Shown in pieces: positions 56,045 to 64,000 of a stretch of 64,000 nucleotides of DNA. Position numbers and translations under genes: made by a program. Origin of the DNA: Caprella mutica (taxonomy: Eukaryota > Arthropoda > Malacostraca > Amphipoda > Caprellidae); assembly GCA_947561585.1 (NCBI GenBank), contig CANNZV010000425.1, positions 1-64,000 of the forward strand. Reading direction: 5' to 3'. The notes under the pieces are model-generated. The model worked only from the letters and a program-made list of their open reading frames with translations, had not been told where the DNA came from and did no database searches. Each line of letters starts with the position of its first letter. Position 1 is the stretch's first letter.

Positions 56045-56215
56045 GATAATCAAATCTCAATAATCACAAGATAATCAAATCCCAATAATCACAAGATAAT
56101 CACATCCCAATAATCACAAGATAATCACATCCCAATAATCACAAGATAACCACATCCCAATAATCACATCCCAATAATCACAAGATAATCACAGCCCAAT
56201 AATCACAAGCAAATC
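56045..56215. repeat. 25-bp minisatellite, right part
   Basis: Starts with GATAATCAA (the FB-3 target duplication, 56045-56053) and continues as CAATAATCACAAGATAATCA units, about seven copies, one shortened. Confidence 0.95.
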
Positions 56216-56269
56216 ATATCACCCAGCAATGTGTCATCCTGAATTCCTAGAATTGCTAATTAGATAGAT

Positions 56270-56732
56270 AGACTATAGGTAGGTAGGTAGGTAGGTATAG
56301 TGTTTGGTAGGTAGGCATAGTGTTTGGTAGGTAGGCATAGTGTTTAGTAGGTAGGAATAGTGTTTGGTAGGTAGGCATAGTGTTTGATAGGTAGGTATAG
56401 TGTTTGGTAGGAAGGTATAGGGTTTGGTAGGTAGGTATAGTGTTTGGTAGGTAGTTATAGTGTTTGGTAGGTAGGTATAGTGTTTGGTAGGTAGGTATAG
56501 TGTTTGGTAGATAGGTATAGTGTTTGGTAGGTAGGTATAGTGTTTGGTAGGTAGGTATAGTGTTTGGTAGGTAGGTATAGTGTTTGGTAGGTAGGTATAG
56601 TATTTGGTAGGTAGGTATAGTGTTTGGTAGGTAGGTATAGTGTTTGGTAGGTAGGTATAGTGTTTGGTAGGTAGGTATAGTATTTGGTAGGTACGTATAG
56701 TGTTTGGTAGGTAGGTATAGTGTTTGGTATGT
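56270..56732. repeat. 20-bp minisatellite (about 23 copies)
   Basis: Units TAGGTATAGTGTTTGGTAGG, with AGGCAT and TATTTGG variants and a (TAGG)n start. Confidence 0.96.
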
Positions 56733-56851
56733 TATATATCGAGCTGTTATGATCTAAAGCCCTACACTGATGAATATGTAAGACATTCAGCCACACTAAC
56801 ATGTGTTGAGAAGACCTTCTGTATATTTTTTGTGTGATATCCAAGGGAGTG
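56733..56851. other. Unassigned spacer
   Basis: No feature recognised. Confidence 0.4.
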
Positions 56852-56970
56852 GTTATGGTGGGGTCATGGAAGATTGAAGTGGGGTCTATACCTACTTAAT
56901 AGTTGGAAAATTATAAGGTATACCATAAGGGAATGCCACATATTCTAATATGGCCCCACCATAGCAGATT
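56852..56970. mobile_element. Mini-hairpin G, long-loop copy
   Basis: GTTATGGTGGGGTCATGGAA faces AATATGGCCCCACCATAGC across a loop of about 75 bp. Confidence 0.7.
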
Positions 56971-57205
56971 TTTTTTTCGACACCAAATTGTAAGAATGAT
57001 AAGTCTTACAAACAAGAATTATCCTATATCTTAAATTAAAAATCTATAACTTAAAATAAAAACCCTGGATATCTAACACAGAAAAATCACACTGAAGAAG
57101 AAACATGTGTTTCTAAAGTTTTGTCTCTAAAATGACATATATGAATGCATCAATAATATATTAGATATACGTAAGTGTTTTTAACATTACGTTAAAAAAG
57201 CTTAT
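56971..57205. other. Unassigned spacer
   Basis: No feature recognised. Confidence 0.4.
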
Positions 57206-57411
57206 CTTAAAACGTGTTCACACTTGCGTTTTTTAAAACACCGCGTTAAAATAAGCTCATCTTAAAATGTGTTCACACTAGCGTTTTTTTAACGTTGTAG
57301 AAAAATAGGTGATTTTTCCTTTAGTGTTAACACAACGCAAGTGTGAACACATTTCAAGAAGAGCTCTTTTTAACGCGGCGTTAAATAACGCAAGTGTGAA
57401 GCCGTCCTGAA
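57206..57411. mobile_element. Family C foldback MITE, copy 2
   Basis: Left GTGTTCACACTTGCGTTTTT and right GCGTTAAATAACGCAAGTGT, both with CGCGTTAAAA / TTTTAACGCG and AGCTCATCTT / AAGAAGAGCTC blocks. Part of the left arm is tandemly duplicated (57188-57290). Confidence 0.85.
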
Positions 57412-57591
57412 GTGCATTGTACTGAAGCACTTAAGTGCATCTAATTCATAGTTGATGCACTTTAACGTGACTCTCTAGATCAAAGAAACTTGTAGGGGAA
57501 CCGTCTAATTATTTTCTAAATAAATTCTTAAAAAACCATACTATAGCACTTAAAACTATAAATGAATATAAATAATCTCCTTACTGTATGG
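57412..57591. other. Unassigned spacer
   Basis: No feature recognised. Confidence 0.4.
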
Positions 57592-57800
57592 AGGGTAAGC
57601 TCCGAATTATAGGTCAGTACTACATCTTCGGTTATATAAGAAAAAACAATATAATAGTTGTTATTATTACTCAGTGCTATTTAAAATATTTCTTGAAACA
57701 CGAAGTATTAAATAGCACTGTGTAATAATAACAATTTTTATATTGTTTTTTCTTATATAACCGAAGATGTAGTACTGACCCATAATTCGGAACTTACCCT
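57592..57800. mobile_element. Family A MITE, 'tactac' subtype
   Basis: AGGGTAAGCTCCGAATTATA with CAGTACTACATCTTCGGTTA on the left and the exactly matching TAACCGAAGATGTAGTACTG on the right. The centre GTGCTATTTAA and TTAAATAGCACTG forms its own inverted repeat. Confidence 0.94.
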
Positions 57801-58420
57801 ATAATGTAATTATAATATATCACTAATTATAGCCTTCAATATAGATAATTTTATAAATATATATACTATTGCCATATATAGCAAAATCAGATGATAGAAG
57901 TTCATTTTTTAATATATCGGATAAGGTTGTGACAATTCACGTACACACTCAAAGAAATTCTGATGCACCACTCATGTGTTTCGAGTTCACCCTATGGCTT
58001 TGTCTCTAAAGCGAGACACTTTAGTGAATCAAACCAAAGTTTGATGCACTTTAGTGTCTTAGTTATAAGTGTGTTAAAATAATGAAAAAAAAGGAAAGAT
58101 TAATTTCTTCGTTATTTTAGCAAACCTATAGCTAAGGCACTGAAGTGCATAGAATTTTATATCGAAAAGGTAATAACAAAATAGCGTGACACTGAATTTA
58201 ATATGATTGACTTTAGTGCAAATATGCGATACATAACTATGAAGTTATTCAATTGGTAATGCGTGATGGTGTTTTTGTTATTCTTTATAGGTATTTTAAA
58301 CCAATACAATTAGGGAGTTAAACTTTGCGATATAATAAAGAATAAACTATGATAAGTGTAATATCCCTAATGGATATGGAGAAAAAAGTAGAGCTGTAGC
58401 TTCATACTTAAATCTACCTA
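57801..58420. other. Unassigned DNA
   Basis: Loose repeats of GCACTTTAGTG-like words but no array, gene or element boundary. Confidence 0.45.
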
Positions 58421-58590
58421 CTGTACAGCAATAACTGTATAGTTCTTTATCTTCTGTACAGCAATAACTGTACAGTCCTTTATCTTCTGTACAGCAATAA
58501 CTGTACAGTTCTTTATCTTCTGTACAGTAATAAATGTACAGTTCTTTACTTTCTGTGTTGCAATAAAGGTACAGTTTTCTACCCACTGTT
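58421..58590. repeat. 33-bp tandem repeat (about 4.5 copies)
   Basis: Units AGTTCTTTATCTTCTGTACA then GCAATAACTGTAC. The last copy is diverged. Confidence 0.9.
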
Positions 58591-58704
58591 CTATCATTTG
58601 GTCTTTCATCAAATCTGCCTCACAGAAACTTTGATAGAAATACCTAATCGGTTGCCGATACTTACGACCTGAGTTGTCTTGCTCTGGAGACACTTTATAG
58701 GAGT

Positions 58705-58926
58705 ACACAGGCATGCTGTGTAGTATACAGGCATGCTGTGCAGCATACAGGCATGCTGTGTAGTATACAGGCATGCTGTGCAGCATACAGGCATGCTGTA
58801 TAGTATACAGGCATGCTGTGCAGTATACAGGCATGCTGTGCAGCATACAGGCATGCTGTATAGTATACAGGCATGCTGTGCAGTACACAGGCATGCTGTG
58901 CAGTTTACAGGCATGCTGTGCAGTAT
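58705..58926. repeat. 20-bp minisatellite (11 copies)
   Basis: Units ACAGGCATGCTGTGCAGTAT with TGTAG and CAGCAT variants. Each holds the palindrome GCATGC. Short open frames in both directions are artefacts. Confidence 0.96.
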
Positions 58927-59160
58927 GCATTAAAGTATATATATATATAACACTGTATATTGGGATATAATACTCTGTAAATTGATAAATAATGTAATGT
59001 ATATTAACACATAATTTACTGTATATTGGAGATTTAAAAGACAATTAACAAATAATAAAAAAGATTTATCAATCTGGCAATCAACTAAACCCTGACATGA
59101 AACCATTGCCCTAAGTGTAAGTTATGGTGGGATCATGGAAGATTAAATATGTGCTCATCT
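58927..59160. other. Spacer with hairpin G half
   Basis: AGTTATGGTGGGATCATGGA at about 59121-59140 is a G half. Otherwise unassigned. Confidence 0.5.
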
Positions 59161-59327
59161 AAGGCGTATTTCACACGGGGCGTTTTCTTTATAAAAATTC
59201 GGCATCAAAAAATGCCCCATCTAAGTATACATACAAAACACATACATTTATTCAGTCGTAGCGTTTTTTTCACGACCTGTTTTCTTGGCGGTGGCATGAG
59301 AAAAACCGCCTGTGTGAAATGAGCCTT
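59161..59327. mobile_element. Family I inverted-repeat MITE
   Basis: Ends AAGGCGTATTTCACACGGGG and the inverted GCCTGTGTGAAATGAGCCTT. Arms are about 35 bp and the interior is non-coding. Confidence 0.8.
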
Positions 59328-59862
59328 AATTTTCTAAGTACCCTCTCTGAGCTTTACTTAATACTCTATAGCATAGCCTCTCACCATCAGCTAATACCGT
59401 GCCCTGGCATATAGTAATTTGGGACATACATCATGCCGAGGTGCCAACTCCTATGTATCAGCTATCCCTCAAATTCACAGCCTACTGCACTTAGGCCTAC
59501 GGTGATATGGAGTAGAGGCTATTCTATTAACCATGTTTTAGCATATAAAATCAATAAAAGTAATTTTTATTAATAATAATAATGAAACTTACATATAGTC
59601 ATTTTAGAATTTTATATATATATATAAACGTATTTATATATTGTTTTAATGGTGAAATATTATATACTAAACTTACCAATACAAAGTAACACAGACCTTC
59701 AACTCGTCAGAATAGTTGAGAGACTTAAAAATACCCGCCCTCTATGTTTGCGAGCTTGTCAGACTTTACGCAAAAACAAGAAACTCTACGGTGAAAACTC
59801 CTAATCTTTCACCAAAGAACACACATTTTCAAATTGACTGGAAGGAGAGAAATCATAGATGA
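59328..59862. other. Unassigned DNA, moderately GC
   Basis: 59340-59530 is less AT-rich than the rest but shows no supported reading frame or RNA fold. Confidence 0.4.
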
Positions 59863-60120
59863 AGGTTTGGAAATCCTAGTAAAGGGTTATAAATATCAAT
59901 AAATCGTTATAAATCCTAGATGAAGGGTTAGAAATCCTAGTATATGGTTAGAAATATCAATAAATCATTATAAATCCTAGAGGAAGGGTTAGAAATCCTA
60001 ATAAAGAGTTAGGAAATCCTACTAGAGGGTTAGAAATCCTAGTAAATAGTTAGAAATCCTACTAGAGGGTTAGAAATCCTAGTAATGGTTAAAATTCTTT
60101 GTAGAGGGTTTTTCAAATCC
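59863..60120. repeat. Degenerate GGGTTAGAAATCCTAGTAAA repeat
   Basis: About 11 imperfect units of 20 bp, some inserted with AATATCAATAAATC. Confidence 0.82.
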
Positions 60121-60297
60121 ATTTTATTCCACATACGATCATTTTTATTCAAAACATATGTGCTAAAATTAAGATTAATTTGAGATTAACGTCAATCAAT
60201 TACAATTTTATTCAAACTTAAATCTTGAATTCATTTGCAATTTTGTTCGGTTTTTACTACCGCACATTGTTCATAGAAACAATAACGTCGACGATAA

Positions 60298-60477
60298 AGA
60301 TTGGGGCAACCAAAATAAATGTATCCACTGCCATTGAATAAAAATCATTCATATTTTATTAATCTACACATCTATGGTAACAATATATTATACACATTTT
60401 CATCATTTCGTGGTATGATGAATATGTGTAAACATGAAAACTCAATGGCAGTGGATACATTTTTAGTGGACACACTG
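60298..60477. mobile_element. Family J MITE (Tc1-like ends)
   Basis: AAATGTATCCACTGCCATTG at 60318 and its complement CAATGGCAGTGGATACATTT near 60444, then TTAGTGGACACACTG and TA. The outer left end is decayed. Resembles the CAGTGTGTCCACT ends of Tc1/mariner-type miniatures. Confidence 0.78.
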
Positions 60478-61084
60478 TATATTGTGATTTAGATTGTATT
60501 CGTCACCGAATCACTGTCAAATATTGTTCGTCTGGCATCTTTTTATAGTCCTGGCAGCTCAATTTTGTCGCAGTTGTCGTACTGGCCATTTTGTCAAACT
60601 ATATCATTTTTCATATCAGTTTTAACTTCATTATTAGTCTTTCATTGACGTGTTAATACATCTGACATAAATACTATTGTGCGGATAAATCAAAAGAAAA
60701 ATAATTATATTGTCAAATCGAGATTAATTTTCAAAAATAAATTTTTTGTGTAACTATATTAGTCACATATAACGGTTGTATTGAATATGATTTAAAATAT
60801 TTAATTCGAAAGCCATTTTTAACAAGCTAGTATTTAGTAATCATTTAATGAACAGAATTAGTTAAAAATGTAAATGATATAATTTAATTCCGTATGTGTT
60901 TTACAGACCTACGTTAATCCAACTTACGTGTGCAAATTAAATCATTTCGAGCTGCATGTGCATGCTTTTCTTTTTCTATTTCCAGTACAAAATGGCTGTG
61001 AATTAAGTTAGGATATGACGTCAGTGTAATGAGATTTGTGTATTGGGGTTTACAATGCAACTGTGTTGGTGTTGCAACTTCATT
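60478..61084. other. Unassigned intergenic DNA
   Basis: No gene is supported. Confidence 0.5.
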
Positions 61085-62012
61085 TTTAGAATTGCAACTC
61101 GTTTCTGACTGTTGCAACTCGTATCTGACTATTGCAACTCGTATCTGACAGTTGCAACTCTTATCTGACTATTGCAACTCTTATCTGACTGTTGCAACTC
61201 GTATCTGACTGTTGCAACTCGTATCTGACTGTTGCAACTCGTATCTGACAGTTGCAACTCTTATCTGACTATTGCAACTCGTATCTGACAGTTGCAACTC
61301 TTATCTGACTATTGCAACTCTTATCTGACTGTTGCAACTCGTATCTGACTGTTTCAACTCGTATCTGACAGTTGCAACTCGTATCTGACAGTTGCAACTC
61401 GTATCTGACAGTTGCAACTCGTATCAGATTGTTGCAACTCGTATCTGACAGTTGCAACTCGTATCAGATTGCTGCAACTCGTATCTGACAGTTGCAACTC
61501 GTATCTGAATGTTGCAACTCGTATCTGACAGTTGCAACTCGTATCAGATTGTTGCAACTCGTATCTGACTGTTACACCTCTTATCTGACAGTTGCAACTC
61601 GTATCTGAATGTTGCAACTCGTATCTGACAGTTGCAACTCGTATCAGATTGTTGCAACTCGTATCTGACTGTTACACCTCTTATCTGACTGTTACAACTC
61701 GTATCTGACTGTTTCAACTCGTATCTGACAGTTGCAACTCGTATCTGACAGTTGCAACTCGTATCTGACAGTTGCAACTCGTATCAGATTGTTGCAACTC
61801 GTATCTGACAGTTGCAACTCGTATCAGATTGCTGCAACTCGTATCTGACAGTTGCAACTCGTATCTGACAGTTGCAACTCGTATCTGACAGTTGCAACTC
61901 GTATCTGACAGTTGCAACTCGTATCAGATTGTTGCAACTCGTATCTGACAGTTGCAACTCGTATCAGATTGCTGCAACTCGTTTCTGTCTGTTGCAACTC
62001 ATCTCCCAGTAT
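61085..62012. repeat. 20-bp minisatellite (about 46 copies)
   Basis: Units GTTGCAACTCGTATCTGACA with CAGATT, GACT and TTATCT variants. The variant series at 61321-61500 recurs at 61681-61860, exactly 360 bp (18 units) later. Minus-strand frames are artefacts. Confidence 0.97.
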
Positions 62013-63204
62013 TGCAGCTTCTTAATTACTGATACAACTTTTATTCAATAAAAAGTACATCAAATGACCCCAATTAATATGTGTTTCCACAAAGAAATAA
62101 AGTGAGTGTTATTTTTCTCACATTTATTATAATGATCACAACAGCGCTCATTTTATTTAATAGTATTAGAGTTATTATCACTCGGTATCAAGGATACTAG
62201 CAAAATGTGGCCAAAATAACATCATTAACATTTTTATTGCACTTTTTAATGGGGGTAATTATTGTTATTTTCTGGATTGGAGAAATAAAAGAGATAGAAA
62301 AGTAATTATATTTTTTCTTTGTGGGTTTTAAATGGTAGGTATTTATTTAAAGAGGAATTAAAAATATCCGTAAATGAGTAAAACTTCATGAGTAAAATGA
62401 TATTCTATGTATTATTTCATAAAATTGTTTGGTGAATAACAAAACTTTCATTAATTTAAAAATATTTTAGAGTTATCATTATATATTTTTAATTATTTCA
62501 GCTATTTTTGAATATTTCATTTATTTAAAAGTAATTAAATAATTTAAAATCATTTTACTATCCAATATTCTTCTTTAGATATAAAATTATCAAATAATTA
62601 ATTACATATATACAATTATTCTCAATATTTGTTTCCATTAATTTAAAATGTGTATACAGTTATATTCGTTCAATATCTCGAAATAGACTATAAAGACGTG
62701 TTCTCAAGGCTTTCCTTTTACACCAAGATAGTTAATACACAATACAAAGCTTTCATTTATTTCACAGTTGAGTAAAGATTAATGATACATTTAATCAATT
62801 GTTCCGCTTCTCAAGTCATTCTAACATTAAATAATCCTAAAAAGATACAAGATTCCAGATTAATTCCTTACTGGACTATAGAAGATGAAAAAAAGTTGTT
62901 ATAAAATCTATTGTATATGTAGATTATAAATATATATGTATATATATATAATATACTACAAATAGGTCCGCATGAAATGGGTATTATGGTGTATTTTTAT
63001 AGTTAGATACATGCAGGTATCGAGTGTATCGAATGTTAAGTTATTTGCTGTATACACTGTATCTAATGGTAGGATACTTATATCTATTGTATCGATTATG
63101 ATTTTAATTACAGTATATTTTTAAAAAATATATTCATATTTTATCGAAAAAATGTAGTTTCAATTTAAGTTAAATACATTAAAAGTGAATCCGAATTATA
63201 ACCT
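62013..63204. other. AT-rich unassigned DNA
   Basis: A (TA)n run is near 62930-62950. No gene or element end is seen. Confidence 0.5.
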
Positions 63205-63263
63205 CTTAACGGGTAATAAATAACTATTGAAGTCCCGTTATTTTTAACGGTTAAGTACACTAG
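63205..63263 (+). mobile_element. Non-autonomous Helitron H1, 3' end only
   Basis: TAACGGGTAATAAATAACTA, then the CCCGTTATTTTTAACGG hairpin, then TTAAGTACACTAG followed by T. Confidence 0.8.
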
Positions 63264-63668
63264 TATGAAATATTCCAACTTCCACATTAATTCGATCTCC
63301 TTTTTTTCAAATTATTGTATCCAATTGGTGATAATTAAATTATAATATTAATTTCATCCATCAGTTGTTTCATTATTTGTTCAACTTCTCGAGCTGTTCC
63401 TTTGTCTTATTATAAGATTTTAATGGAATTTAGCGCGGTAATTGAGGTGGTTAAAATCTATAATTAAAAGTAAACACAAACCTAATTATTTATCAGCCAA
63501 GAAATTCAGCCAAAACAATCATCTTCGGTGCGTTTCATGAATTTAATTAAACCGATGCGTAAGTGGCATTGATGTTGAATTTGCATGCCATAAACGATTG
63601 GGAATCTTATGTAAATTTTATATATCAATATAAATTGAATATAAAAATATATAGTCAGATTAATATCT
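63264..63668. other. Unassigned DNA
   Basis: No feature recognised. Confidence 0.45.
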
Positions 63669-63729
63669 GGAAAGAATTATTGGTCGGTTCACATCTTCGG
63701 TCATATAAGAAAATTCGTAAATTATCCTA
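63669..63729. mobile_element. Family A MITE, internal deletion copy
   Basis: GAATTATTGGTCGGTTCACA then CTTCGGTCATATAAGAAAAT joins directly to the right end TTCGTAAATTATCCTA. The interior and most of the right arm are gone. Confidence 0.7.
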
Positions 63730-64000
63730 ACTTTCAAAAATGGCTAGATTTGTATGTAGTCTACGGATATCGGACCTAATATTTGATTTACCTTTTTTAA
63801 CTTGCTCTTCGTTTTTTTTTTATATTATTATACAGTTTACTGAAATTGAAATATTCATTTAATTATTCCAATATTGTTAAACTTTTAGTCAATAAATTTA
63901 TATCTACATGCTTTTTATATTATTGAAATACAGATATTTAAATATGTAGGTAATTAATGAAAAAGTTAATATTTTATTTACTTTGACTGTTTTTATATTT
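63730..64000. other. Unassigned AT-rich DNA to window end
   Basis: No feature recognised. Confidence 0.45.

Noticed and set aside
58418..59044. 208-codon cysteine-rich minus-strand frame
   Set aside because: Most of it is read-through of the 20-bp and 33-bp arrays; plus-strand frames are open too.

Overview
This is a window of AT-rich eukaryotic nuclear DNA, most likely from an arthropod. The evidence is an elongator tRNA-Met of animal type, an SLC18B1-like transporter gene, dense terminal-inverted-repeat miniatures (MITEs), Helitron ends, a mariner-like transposase fossil and short TTAGG-type runs. A hemipteran insect is possible, but the sequence does not prove it. There are no operons, no bacterial gene structure and no CRISPR array.

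Conventional gene content is small. One intact single-exon coding region (11348-12622) encodes a 12-membrane-segment major facilitator transporter of the SLC18B1/vesicular amine type. Its poly(A) signal lies 27 bp before a tRNA-Met(CAT) gene (12773-12845). A second identical tRNA-Met lies in inverted orientation at 13124-13196, on the other arm of a roughly 165-bp-per-arm inverted duplication. A decayed mariner-type transposase fragment sits near 47.35-47.72 kb. The remaining long open frames are by-products of tandem arrays.

More than 25 unrelated tandem arrays (units of 8 to about 50 bp) cover roughly 18-19 kb, by adding my own boundaries. The main ones are: 32 bp at 1-2026; 8 bp at 4.7-5.2 kb; 38 bp at 5.3-7.0 kb; 18 bp at 19.8-20.8 kb; 15 bp at 21.3-22.9 kb; 17 bp at 25.3-26.1 kb; 21 bp at 28.9-29.5 kb; AT-rich with a 134-bp higher-order period at 41.2-42.0 kb; 20 bp at 42.7-44.3 kb; 19 bp at 50.8-53.9 kb (with a 60-N assembly gap); 20 bp at 56.3-56.7 kb; and 20 bp at 61.1-62.0 kb.

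Between the arrays lie mobile elements. Family A MITEs (ends AGGGTAAGTT) are present in about 18 copies or fragments. Families B to J are smaller inverted-repeat miniatures. A non-autonomous Helitron family has five long copies plus fragments. Three foldback elements have arms built of short tandem modules: FB-1 26208-27263 with a second copy at 16024-16358, FB-2 48593-49996 and FB-3 55125-56044. FB-1 (main copy), FB-2 and FB-3 are flanked by 9-11 bp direct repeats.

The most interesting biology is the link between elements and arrays. FB-3 is inserted into a 25-bp minisatellite. A 20-bp array has grown inside only one arm of a mariner-like inverted-repeat element at 38.4 kb. A 21-bp array at 33 kb consists of the end sequence of a tiny dispersed hairpin. 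The same 40-bp palindrome sits inside two otherwise unrelated MITE families. Together these suggest foldback and MITE termini as a source of new minisatellites in this genome.
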